Source: Pleodorina starrii
Lineage: Eukaryota > Chlorophyta > Chlorophyceae > Chlamydomonadales > Volvocaceae
Length of the DNA: 64,000 nt
NCBI GenBank assembly: GCA_030267565.1
Contig: BRXU01000002.1
Span: forward strand, 8,437,001 to 8,501,000
Direction: 5' to 3'
Shown here piece by piece: positions 43,301 to 55,500 of this stretch; position 1 is the stretch's first letter; the number at the start of each line of letters is the position of its first letter. Made by a program: the position numbers and the translations under genes. Under the pieces are notes generated by a model that was not told the DNA's origin, searched no databases, and saw only the letters and a program-made list of their open reading frames with translations.

Positions 43301-46286
43301 AACCCCTTTTCAAACGACCGGCCACAGGAGCTGTCCAACACGTTGTGGTCGCTGGCAAAGCTCAACCACCGGGACGAGCAGCTGCAGCAGGAGATTTTCC
43401 AACAGGTGGGTGATAGGGGGGGGCAATGGAGGGGACGAGGGTCTTGGGCACGGTGGCTGGCTTAACATGCCGCGCCGGTCTGTTGGCTGCGCCATACCGT
43501 ACTGTACGAGCCTGCCTGTGTTTGCTGCCTGCCGTATCCAAGGGGCAGTACGTACGCATGTGGATGTGTGACCTCCACGGACGGACGGACGGAGGTAGTG
43601 GTCGAGGCCATCTCTTGCACTGTTATGGGACTGTGGAAGGGAAACGAAGCTTCCATCCTCGTCTCAGTCTTCATGCACTGGTTCATACGATGTTGGGTGT
43701 CAGGTGCGCTCACCTACCCCCACAGTCCCTCCCTACCCCCCCCCCCACACACCCACACACATACCACATCCCTTTCCTCCCCCTCCTACACCCCCCCTTT
43801 ACCCTCCGAAGGCTCTCGAGCAGTTGCCCGGTTTCAACTCCCAGAACATCGCCAACCTCGTCTGGGCATCTGCAACCATGGGCTTGAGACTCGAAGGGAC
43901 CGGCGGTGGAGGTGGAGGAGGAGGTGGGGAAGGAGGCGGAGAGGATGGTGTCAACAAACAGCAGCAGCAGCCGCAGCAGCCGCAGCGTGGTCTGCTGCCC
44001 GAGCCGCTGCTCCGCAAGTGCTGCGAGCAAGCGACTGCGATGCTGCACACCTTCTCCCACCAGGAGCTCTCCAACCTGCTGTGGGCTGTTGCCAAATTAG
44101 GATACGTCCACCAGCCCCTGCTGGCGGCAGCGGCGGCCTCGGCAGCCGGGCAGCTGGAGGCGGAGGGGGGGGAGGGGGGTCGTCCCCGCCACCGCCACCG
44201 CCTCTGGTCCAGCCAGGCCGTGTCCAACATCATCTGGGCCTACGCCACCCTGGGGGTGCAACCAGGGGCCGAATTCCTGGGCCAGGTGCGTGCGTGGACG
44301 TGTGTGTGATGAATGTCTAGCCTGTCATGATGACGATGCTGCCACGTGCCACATGCCACATGCAAAGGCTGTGAATGGGAAAGGCTGCTGCCGGGCGCAT
44401 GGGGCCCTGGATGAGCTCCAGCAGCTGCTGCGTGGGCCCTATGTGCTCACTCACTGTACTCGCTCATTTGTCGCAAGACCTGCCCGGCAAGTCTATGGAA
44501 GTGCCGTCATCATGGCGAGTCCATCCACAGAAGCGTCCATCCACAGAAGCGTCCATCCACAGAAGCGTCGTCTGGGAGAGCCGTGGGTGGGTGGGCATCA
44601 TACATCTGCTCACGTACTGCTTCTACCCTGGTATCGCCCCGGCCCGCCCCGCCCCGCCCCCGCCCCCTCCATTGAGCGCAGGTGAGTCTACAATATGTCG
44701 GGTTGTTCTGTCCGGGCGTTCGTGCCGTTCTTGTGCTGTCGCGTGTAATCGTCCGTCTGGGTTGGTCTGGCGGCGACGCGGTCGCAGCGTATTTTCAGCT
44801 CGGTAAGGTTACAGGTATGTTCGGTAAGTATTACTGGGTTCTGGGTCCGTTCGCTAACGCCGTCTCCGTCTCCGCTGCGGTATCACTTCTTACCCCGCCC
44901 CCTCCCCCGCAGGTGTGTCGTCACGTGTCGTGTTGCGCCCCCAGCTACAGGTGGCAGGAGCTGGCCAACACGGCCTGGGCCCTGGCCACCCTGGGGCACC
45001 GGGACGCAGCGGCGCTGGCGGCGGTGGAGAGGGAGGTGGTGGCCAGGATGAGGGAGGCGGAGGCGGCAGGGGTGGAGGCCGGCGAAGGAACGGCGGCGGG
45101 CGGGCAGCATGGCAGGTGTGCACTGGGCGGGGTGACAGCAGTGGGGTGACAGTGAGGTGACTCGGTTGCCGGGAGCGGGTCTGCTAAGCAGGGAGCAGGG
45201 AGCGATAGTGAGGACGGGAGGCGGTGATGGTAGTGATTAGGAAAGGAACGGAACCGCGGGCGGGGGCGGACGGGGGGAATCGACAGTGAGGACGGGAGGC
45301 GGTATACGCCACAAAGCAGCTCCAGGGAGGACTGAGCGCCCGAGGGAGGACCAGTTGGGATCCCCTCCCTCACTAGCAGGGCACTAGCCTGTTAGGGCCC
45401 CCATCACGAACTGGGGGGGCCTGAAGACCGCCGATGGAGCCTCCACTGTGTACTGCTGGCCCCCCGTGCGTGCCCCTGCCCCCATGTCACACACACACAC
45501 ACACTCACCGGATGGACCCACCCACCCCCAGGCGTCGTCCCCAGCCCGTCCCCAGCAGCCCCGCCCCCAGCCCCGCTGCGGAGGAGCTCCGGACGCAGCA
45601 CATCTCCAACCTGCTGTGGGCCTACGCCACCCTGCAGCACCCCGCCCCCGCCGCCTTCAACACACTGCTGCCCCTGCTGCAGCGCCGCCTGCCGGACTGC
45701 AGCGAACAGGAGATCAGCAACAGCCTGTGGGCTGCCGCGCGGGCGGGAGTGTACGACGGTGCGCTGATGGACGTGGTTGCGGGCCACCTCTGCGCGCACC
45801 GCCTGCCGTACCTCAAGCCCCAGGAGCTGGCCAACGTGGCTTGGTCGTACAGCCAGCTTCGCCACGCACATCGGCCCCTGTTTGACGGGCTCGTCGAACA
45901 AGCCGTGTCGTACATGTCGTACGGGTCGTGCAGTACACGATCCGTGCCTTCCGGCAACAGCAGTCGTCATCGCAGTGGTGCTGCTGCTGGCGGCGGCGGC
46001 GGCGGCACGTCGCTGAAGATGCAGGAGCTAGCGAGTTTGTGTGCAGCCACCGGTACCTTTGGCTGGCGTTACCCAGTGCTGGTGCAAGCGGTGCAGCGGT
46101 TGTTGGGGGCCTTATGCCAGCAATATACTGGTACCGGTAGCCACCGGATGAAGGGGGATGAGTGGAGCTCATTGGCACAGCAGCAGCCGTCCCCGGCGGC
46201 GGCTGCTGCCAGCAGTGATCCGGGCAGCAGGGAGTGGGAGCCGGAGGCAGGCCAGCAGCAGCAGCAGCTGGCGGCGGCAGCGGCAA

Positions 46287-46317
<31 letters not shown>

Positions 46318-48545
46318 CGTCAAGGCGCGTGACTTGTGCACCCTGGCTTGGGGCCTGAGCCTGGTGGGGGGTTGCGGGCCGGTGGTGTGGGGCCGACTGG
46401 TGGGGCTGCTGGGGGCGGTGCTGGAGGAGCAGGGGGGCGGCGAGCTCCTCCTCGGAGGGGGCATCGCGGATGAGGAGCTGGCGCAGCTGTACCAGGTGAG
46501 GCGAGGAGGGGGTGGAGGCTGGTGGCTGGGTTTGGCTGGATGGGTTGAGATGGTGGGCTGGTGAGTTCAGCGGAGACGGGTGGGGATTGGGGAGGGCAGC
46601 CACCGTGAGGAGAGCCAGGTCCTGGACCAGGTCGGTCGGTGAGGGCGGGGCGGAGTGCCCTCTCGTGTGGTCCGGTCGAAGAAGCTCATCCGCAGCGCCG
46701 TGTCGCCCTCAGTGTCGCCCTCAGTGCGGTGCGTTGAACTCTTCAATACCGTACACCAACAGCCACCAACAACCACCAACAACCCACATTGGTATCGGGT
46801 GTCGGGTGAAAGGGCGCGGCAGCTCAGCCCAGCTCAGCAGCAGTGCAGCGTCACAACTCCCAAAGGCTCCGCTGCCGGACCGAAGCACCGCCACCGGCAA
46901 GCGGTGAGGTGGTGCTTCGGACGTACGGCGACCAACGAAGCGGCGCCGTGCCGCGGGTGGCCAGACGGTCCTCTCCCCGTGACGTCATCCCGACAGCGCC
47001 TCGCAACGGCCCCTTTCCTACAACCGCGTTAGGTGACAGGCCGGGCCCCCCATTAACAACGTCCGCAGTGTCTCATGTTATATAATTGAGCATATCACTC
47101 CCTGTCCCCCCATTAAAACCCCGACCATGAGCCGATCCAAGAAACCCATTATCAAAACCCACCATCACATACACCCATTATAAACCCTGATGGGTCGGAC
47201 AACCCTTAGCCCGAACCACCGCCACCACCATCGCCACCGGGCGCAGGCCTACCTGCACGCCCAGTTGGATCACCCCCCCGCCCTCCTGGCTGCCGGACCG
47301 CCGGGGCTGCTGCTGGAGGGCGAGCAGGCGTGGCGGTGGATCAGTGTGCAGGGCGCGCAGGTGTCTTCGTTTCAGCGGGAGGTTTCGGAGGCGCTCGACG
47401 GGCTGGGACTGAGCCACACGGTCGAGGTGGGGGGGGGTACGTGGGAGGGAGGGAGGGGGGGAGGGAGGGTGTGCGTGTGGGTGGGTTTGCAGCCCTGGTC
47501 TGGTGTGGTGTGGTGTGGTGCGGTGCGGTGTGGTGCATTTTTGTGGTGCATCAATGCGATCTGGTATTGTGGAGCAGTGTGTCTGATGTGATGTGGTTCA
47601 ATTCGGGGCAGAGGTAGGCAGGCAGGGTTATCATCTTTTCCCTCAGGGCTGTTCGAGATGCGGCTGCGACCCTTCTGCATTCGAATGACCCCACCGCCAC
47701 CGTCACCGTCACCACCACCGCCACCTCTGACCGCCCCAGTAAGGGCCCGCCTCTACGTTACCGTTCACGGGCTCCGGCCTATACGTGGATAACCCCACCC
47801 CACGATTGTGCATCTCACCACGATGTGGCCAGCTGCCACCGCCCGCAGCCCTCGTCGTCCTGCACCCTCGACCTCGACCTCCAGTCGACCCCGCACCCTC
47901 CACCCCTGCCTTGCCGCCGCCGCCACCGTTTACCCCTACTGACCCCCCTGCCCCCCTGCCCCTCCCCCCACGGGTTTTGCACGGTACCGGCCGCCTCTGC
48001 TCCCACGCCTCCGAAACCAACAGCTGCTGACCGACGACGGCAACTTCTCCATTGACCTGGCGGTGATGGGGGAGCTGGAGGTAGTCGTGGAGGCGGAAAC
48101 TGAGACCGAGACTGAGGCTGAGGCTGAGGCACGGGGGCAGCTGCCGGCAGGGGCGGCAGAGCAGAGCAGAGCCACCAGCAGCAGTGGCAAGCGCACCACC
48201 ACCACCGCGCAGCAGCTCATCCGCCTCGCAGTTGAGGCTGACGGGCCCTGGCACTTCACATCCAACAGCCGCCAGCCGCTGGGAACCACCCTGTGCCGCC
48301 GCCGCTGCCTGGAGGCCCGCGGGTGGGTGGTGGTGAGCGTGCCATACTGGCGCTGGTACGACATCCCGCCCGGCGACCTGCAGGGCAGGGAGGCGCTGCT
48401 TGCCGAGCTGATGCGGGGGGCGGGACTGGGGGAGGTGCTGGAGGCGGCGGCGGCGGCGGGGGAGGAGCAGGAGGCACGGAATCAGCATGTGGCGACGGGG
48501 GTGATGCCGCAGCAGAAGGTGCCTGTCCGGAGACTGCGGCGGTAA
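40390..48545 (+). CDS. Paralog B: OPR/HPR-like helical-repeat protein with C-terminal RAP domain
   Basis: Predicted organelle RNA-binding factor. Ten exons: 40390-40633, about 40860-41719 (5' edge uncertain), 41958-42105, 42412-42884, 43328-43405, 43812-44285, 44913-45115, 45532-46495, 47247-47426 and 48024-48545 (TAA); about 1381 residues. Exon 1 is a good transit-peptide candidate: basic, Ser/Ala/Thr-rich, almost no acids, ending in phase 1 with GTAAGT. After a low-complexity exon comes FNHVNVATALHRLGSCGLQ and about twelve repeats (EAVAKSLWALGRLG, EVSNCLLGLAKLG, ELSNTLWSLAKLN, ELSNLLWAVAKLG, AVSNIIWAYATLG, ELANVAWSYSQLR). The RAP domain is near residues 1276-1330, preceded by a Glu/Thr repeat (ETETETEAEAEA). 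Two introns present in A and C are absent here: exon 42412-42884 equals their exons 4+5, and 43812-44285 equals exons 7+8. TGTAA lies 257 bases after the stop. Confidence 0.83.
44806..44896 (+). repeat. Dispersed intronic element, family 1 (longest copy)
   Basis: About 90 bases: GGTTACAGGTATGTTCGGTA, AGTATTACTGGGTTCTGG, GTCCGTTCGCTAACGCCGTC, CGCTGCGGTATC, ending CTTACCCC. It sits at the 3' end of a paralog B intron, 16 bases before the acceptor. Near-full inverted copy at 11405-11500; shorter copies at 2817, 3381, 21861 and 29321. All known copies are intronic. Confidence 0.85.
47757..47797 (+). repeat. Dispersed intronic element, family 2
   Basis: GTTACCGTTCACGGGCTCCG, then GCCTATACGTGGATAACCCC, in the last intron of paralog B. 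Best-preserved copy of the family. Confidence 0.8.
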
Positions 48546-50441
48546 GGCGATAAGGGATTGCACGGGCAGGGTCTGTGGTCGCGAGGTGCCGGATGGGGGC
48601 TGTTGCGCTGCTGGCCTGCCGTCCGTGTATGTGTGTTGGGGGAGGGCGGGAGAGGGCGGGGGAGGGTAGCCTCCAGTGCTAAAAAAAGAAAACGACAAAT
48701 AAAGATGCACATGCGTGGCAGTTGTGCAGGGCTTCCGGCAATACATGCCGTATGCAAAGGGCAAGACACGTCATCGCCTCGGCGCGTCTGGGCCTTGCGT
48801 GTGTAACGGTCTCGTCAGGCCGGCTGTCGCATGCATAGCATGCCGTACATACACATGCTATCTACCGGTACTACCAAATGCCGTTCGCTTGGCTGGGTCC
48901 GTGTTTTTTCAGCGGGAGCACGGATGTGTGGACTTGCGTTGGCTGCACGTGCTTGAGCTCAGTGAAGGCAAGGCTTCCCCAGTCACAAGGGGCCGTCGAG
49001 GATTGCGTGACAAGCAGGCAGGCGGGAGGACAATCTGCGGCGGCAGCCGCGGACGCGCGCTCAGCGAATGAGTCTGCTGGTTGACGTGACGAACGAAATG
49101 TTGAATCGGTGCGCGCGGGTGTCTGTTGGCTTTGTTTAGCTACAGTAGCTGCTGTGAGCACAGCGCCGTATCCCACGGATGTGCCCAGGAGCATGGCTTT
49201 CATGTTTCCCCCCTTGGAATGAGCGGCTCCTCGCTCGGCGTCCTGGCAGGGGGCCACCTGCCCGCGGCAACGGCAACGGCAACGGCGAGGGTTAACCAGA
49301 CAGACCGACACGCGAGAAGGCTGAAGGCGCCCGTCGTGACGGGCTACCAGTAGATGATGCATGGACCGATGGGACGGAGGCAGGGGCGGTGCGGGCTGGG
49401 GACCGGCGACCCGCTAGCTTGCTTTTAAATTGACGATGGCGGCCCCACAGAGGCTGTAAGCACATGTAGATCCGTCAGTGTCATGCGTGTGTAGTTTCCA
49501 TTGAGGGGGGCCCTACGGGTGGTCTTGCGACGAGCGCAAATGGCCACACGGCCCCCAGCCTGCTTCTCCTCCCGTCCGTTCCCGTGGGTAGGTGTTCCAG
49601 TCCCATGTGAACTGTCTTAGCATGAGCGCTAGGGATCGATAAGTTGGTGTTCAATTAGTCGGCACATTGGTTTGATGCGCCCGTTCCCACTCACGCGCAG
49701 GAAAGAGTGGTCGCCCCCAACCGACTCCCACCCGGGGTCCCACAGACAGAAATGAAGGAGCATATATGCTTCCAGAAGGATAAGTCGACTGCAAAAGCAG
49801 CCCCAAATTGCGCGTATCGGGGCCGCCCTCTCGCTCCGGTATCTGTTACGACCTTCAACGACTCAACGGCCTCGCGACACCCTATGTCCCAAGACATACG
49901 CCCTTTACAGCTTCACCTACCAAGGGCAGTTCTGTGTCGAAGTTTCCTCCAGTATGTATCTGGGGTACTGAGTGAATAGCGACGGTTAAGAAGAGCATAG
50001 TCACGGAGCTTTAGTCGTGCATCCTCCAGATTATATGCTGATGCATCCTTAGATCTGTGTTTTGATAAAGGCAGCCAATTGTTTCGCAAATTAAGGTGGT
50101 GTCTCAAGGCACAAAAAGGCAAAGTGCTGGGAAGTTTTACCTCTGTCGTACAATCATGGTGAGTCGCGATCCTGCTGCGTTTCGCGCCGCAACATTTGTG
50201 ACAACATGCATGGTTACTTCGCTCAGAGCTGCTAGTATCAAAGATCTTTGTGTCTTCGATAAGGTATTGAAGCAGAGACCAAGGCCATCGTAGCCAATCT
50301 GCCTGACAAACTTAAATTTTCAATATATATTAGATGAGAGAATAATCGCGCATCGCCGATGAAGTAGAGCGCACGGGCAGCGTGGTGGTCAGGTTGGTCG
50401 GGGTTTATGTGTAGGACGTTGCGCAACTCATTTCATAAAGG
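48546..50441. other. Intergenic region between paralogs B and C
   Basis: 3' flank of B, with TGTAA at 48802, then an AT-richer part (about 49600-50430) that should contain the paralog C promoter. I see no supported gene. Confidence 0.5.
48802..48806 (+). terminator. TGTAA polyadenylation signal candidate (paralog B)
   Basis: 257 bases after the paralog B stop codon, close to the spacing seen for paralog A. Confidence 0.55.
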
Positions 50442-52561
50442 ATGACTGGAACCATATTTCGAAGACCAGTCCTTCGCATCTCTGGAAGGCGGCGTGCGTG
50501 TCGATGGACTTGCCCTTCAGCCGGAGCGCCCTTCCGCAGCCGCGCAGCAGCCCCCTTGGCAGCGCCGGCAGGATCCCTCGCTGCCGCGTTGCCGGCCCCC
50601 AACCGACCCAGCGGCGACACGGCGCGCCTGCGGGATCCTCCCAATGCAGGTAAGGACGGCGATCGTAACACCCCGGACGGAAGAGGGTTCAGTACGGGCA
50701 AGAACGGACGTCCCACCGTGGCAGCTGCAACCCGGGGGAAAGGGCAGCTGCCGTCAGAACCAGCGCCGCCTCCAAAGCAATACGGCTCAGGAAGGGGACC
50801 ACCACAGCGTATTGCGTGGCCGCGACACGAAGCCCGGCACCTTCCAACTTTCCTGCCTTTCCGACCTTTCTCCGCCCCCGTCGGCTCCGCGCAGTGTTGT
50901 CGTGCGTCGTCTCCCCCGCAGCAGACCATCGAGGAGATCCTCAGCAGCAGCAACACCACCATCAGCACCACCACCACCATCACCACCACAACCACAACCA
51001 GACCTATAGCGCCGATGTCAGCGATGTCGGCTCCAGCGGAGGCTACCCGCCGTTGTGGACGACCTTCGGCGTCCCCACGCATGCCGACGGCGAATCCCAC
51101 TTGGACGGCGCCGCCACCGCCGCTGGCATCACACTCGCCACCACCACCGCCACCACCGCCACCACCACCACCGCAGACATTGTGAGCGATGACGTGGACG
51201 TTTTGCGCTCCGAAACCAACGCTGCCGCCAGCACCAGCAGCTCCGGAACCGTTGGCGCCAGCGGTTGCAGCAGCCGCCGCGGACTTTTGGCCCGGGAGCG
51301 GCGCCGCCCGCGGTCGCAGGGCCGCCGCCAAAGCCAAACCCAGCAAGCGGAGCGACCCGCGGGTCATGTGGGTCATGTGGGTCATCGGGCCGGGCGTGGC
51401 AATGACCGCCTCGCGGTAGACGGGGACACGGTCGCGGGCGGCGCGGCTGGTACCCATCTGAACGGCACCCCGCCCGGCAGCGCATTCGCGTTCGCGCCGG
51501 AACGTGGGCCGGCAACGGCCGACGGTGTGGCCTCACGAGATGCCGCGGAGGACTCCTCACCAGCTCGTAACGGCAGCAGGAGCAGACGCCGAAGACGAAG
51601 AAGAAGAACAACCGAGAGCGGAAGTGGCGAAGGCGACGGCGGCGGCGGCGGCGGCGCGGAGCGGTCTCTGTCGTTGTCGACACCCGAACGCCTTTCTCAG
51701 GCACAGGGCCGCATTAGCAGCAGTAGCAGTAGCAGCAGCCGGGGGCAACGACCCGCGGCTCATGGAGAGGGCCAGGAGGGCGGCAGCCGCCGGGCCCTCA
51801 GCGCAGGCGGCGGGCGGGGCGAGGTCGCTGGCGAGCGGGGCGGCCCGGGCGGGATCGCGAGCACCGGCGGCGACGACGCCTCCTCGCTGCCGCCCTGGGT
51901 TGAGGCTCTGCACACCAACCGGGCGCTCATCGAGGCCGGCAGCGAGCGAAGCTACCAGAAGATACTGCGGGTGGGTCGGATGAGGGTCGGCTCCAGACCC
52001 TGAGGGAGGGGTTTCGGAGCCATCTGGGCCATCTGGGCCACCTGGCCGTGCCGTGCTCTGCCAATGTGCGTCACGTGGTCTAGGTGGCACGTGGTGCTGT
52101 TGTGGCGTTTTGGAGACATGAAACCTGCTTTCGACTCTGCCTCATCGCGACCATTAGGGGCTCCGAAACCCGTCCTCGCGCCCCGGAGGGAGAGCCCGTT
52201 GCCCTGCCCATCCCACCGCTTCCCTGCTCCTGTACCCCGCCTCGTCCTGTCTGTCCGTCCGTCATGCGTCCGCGGCTGCACCCGGGTGTCCCACCCGCCG
52301 CCATATCCATCCGTGATTTGCGCCGCTTACCGGTCCCGGTCCCGGCCCCGGTACCGACGGTACCGACCCCGCGCAACCATGCAGATCGTCGAGCTGCAGG
52401 GCGGCCGCTTTGACCACGTGAATGTGGCGACTGCGCTGCACCGACTGGGCTCCTGCGGGCTGCAGCCGGGCGGCCGGGAGGCGGAGCGGCTGTTGGCCGA
52501 CCCGCGGGTCGGCCAGCTGCTGCGGCTGGCGGGTACGTCCGGACGCGTGTGTGTGTGCACG

Positions 52562-52595
<34 letters not shown>

Positions 52596-55500
52596 GGGTG
52601 GACGGACAGACTGGGGCGCTGGTGGAGAGGGTGGGAGTGGCAAGTGGTTTCGAACCCACATCCCTGGGGCCGCCGTCTTTTGAACCTTACCAGCCGACGT
52701 GTGTGTCGGTCCCTGGCCTTTCCGATGTGGCCGTTATGATGAAGAGCCCCCGTGGTTTCAACTTCGTCCGTCGTGCTTTGACGTCCTCCCTGGAAGGGAA
52801 CAGTGCCTTAGGGGGCTCCTGCTGCTGCCATGTAGGCGTGGCAGGGATCCGTGCGGTCGAGAGCCGTGCTTGCACACCTCCGCACAGTGCTTCACCGCTT
52901 ACGCAACCCTCCCGCCCCCGGCCCCCGCCCCCCCCGCCCCCTCGCCGGCACGTGCACCCCTCCGCCCCCCTCCGCATCCCCATGCAGGGCAGCACCTGCC
53001 CTCCTTGACCGGCCGCGAGGTGGCCAACTGCTTGTGGGCGCTTGCCAAATTAGGCTACCAGCAGCAGCAGCCCGCCGCCGGGGAAGCTGCACCAGCACCA
53101 GCACCAGCAACCCGGCAGCAGCAGCCGCATCAGGGTGACGATGCGGTGGACTGCATCACGCGGATCAGCAGCAGGAGCGAGGTCGACAGCGCCGGCAGTA
53201 GCGGCAGCCCTGATGCTAGCAGTAGCAGCCGTAGCCCTGGCGGTAGCAGCAGTAGCAGTGGTGGCGGTGGTGGCGGCGGCGCGACGTTGCTGGGGGCCTT
53301 ATGCTCCCGGTTGGGGGCTACGGTGGCGGTCCTCCGGTCTCAGGAGGTCGCCAACTCGATCTGGGCGCTGGGGACACTGGGTAAGAGGCGGCCCTGCTGG
53401 CCTTTGATCCTGCCTTGCCTTTGATCCTTTGATGATTCTGCCCTTTGATCCTGCCTTCTATCTTTTGTGTGTGTGTGTGTGTGTGGATCGTGCTGCCGTA
53501 CGGATCGAGGGATACCAGCGCGACGTCTTTGGAGAAGATGCATAGCATGGATGCATGAGATGCTGTTGGGCGGTGGGGGACGGGAGAGTCCGGCAGTGGC
53601 GCACACCGCATCACGTGGGCGTGTGGCGGCCGGGTGGTCCGGGAGGACTGGCCGCGTGTGGGTCAGTGAGGGCGGGTCGGTATGGCGGCGCGAACCACGG
53701 CGGCTCGGTGGCTCGGGGTGGGCCGCAACTACCGTAGCAGTGGGGTCACGGCGTCCGCGGCGTCTCATCCTCCTCACCTCCGACCCCGCCTCCACGCACA
53801 CCCTCCCCCTCCCACCCCAGGCCACCACCCCGGCGAGTCCCTGCTGCGTGGCCTGGTGGGGCGTCTGCTTGCGGTGCTGTCGGAAGCCCGGCCCCAGGAG
53901 CTGTCCAACTGCCTGCTGGGCCTGGCCAAGCTGGGCTGGAGCCCGGGGGCGGACTGCCTGGACCGACTGACCCGCGGGTCGGTGCCCAAGATCCGCGAGT
54001 TCAAGCCGCAGGTGCGTGGGGGGGGGATAAGGAGGCAGGCAGCAGGCAGGGCGCATGGGGGAGGAAAGACGGGCGGAGGGGAGGTGAGTTTGGGAGGGGT
54101 AGGCGCGAGGGGGGTGTGAGGCGGTGCTGGCGCCGGCATGGGATCGGGGTGGAATGGGATCGGAGCGGGGTTTGGGTCGTGGCGGCCGGGGCGGCGGGGC
54201 TCTGCACGGCGTGCAAGGCGCGCGTTTTCTCAGCCTGACGTGTACAAGTACCACCAAGTAGCACTGGTTGAGACCCTTGGTTGGGAACGTGTCGCTCTGA
54301 CCGACCTAAACCCTAAGGAGTAAGGATGCGCAGGACCCAAATGGTCCCTCATTGTAACTCTCGCATCCTATTAAGAACCCGTCCACACGCAAATGGCGAC
54401 CGGCCTCAGGAGCTGTCCAACACGCTGTGGTCGCTGGCAAAGCTCAACCACCGGGACGAACAGATGCAGCAGGAGATTTTCCAACAGGTGGGTGATAGGG
54501 GGGGGGGGCGGTTGCTAATGTACGATAGCGGGTTTGGGCTCGGGTTCGGGGTTTCCCGGCCCCGGGGGGGGCGGCGGGGGCGGGGCGCTCCGAAAAGCCA
54601 GGAGCCGCAGACTGCGCCTAATAGCGGCTTCCGAGCGCAGGTGGGTCCGCGGTGACAACCCCTTCCCCACCTACACACACACAGACACACGCCACTACAC
54701 ACGCACACACACGCACACACACGCACACACGCACACACACGCACACACACGCACACGGAGCGTGATAAGGAGGTGGGGGGTGGCAGTCGCCCTCGTTCGC
54801 GTTACCCTGCGGGGCTCTCTCTGGTTTGGCAGTGAGGGGGGGGGGGGTGCGTGGCTGCAGCGGCGTGCTTGTGTGTGTGTGTGGGTGTGCGTGTGTGCGC
54901 TGTGTGTAATGTGAGGCGGTGTCAGGGTGTGCGGGGCGGAGGTCCTATGAGGTATCCCGTCTTCGGGAGTGTGCAGTATCCGTTACCGGCCTTGTCCCGA
55001 GCTGTCCACCTGTCAGCCTTTTTTGCACATCCCACCCCCAAGAGCCCGCCCGCCTTTTGACCTGACGACGACGACGACGCCCTCCCTTGACCCTCCGCCC
55101 GTTTGCCGGGCCTCGGCCCCCAACGCCCAACCTCCCAAGTCAGCCGACTTGATCCACGTCCGCTCCATGTCCGCCCGTCCTTTCCGGAGCGAGGCCACTT
55201 CCGATACGCCTCGCCCCTCTCAATACGCCTCGCCCCTCTCGCCCCCCCTCTCACCTCCCCTTTCACCTCCCCACTCGCCCCCTCCGCTTGTATGTTGTAT
55301 CACCGCTTTCAGGCCCGGTGGCGAGTACGGCAGTTCACTCCTCAGGAGCTCTCCAGTCTCCTCCTGGCAGCAGCCACCCTGGGGCTGGGACCACACGGCG
55401 GCAGCGGCGGCAGCGGCGGCGGCGGCAGCGGCGGCGTCAGGGGGCGCGGCCTGATGCCTGAGGCCCTGCTGCGCAAGTGCTGCGAGCAGGCAGCGGGCAC

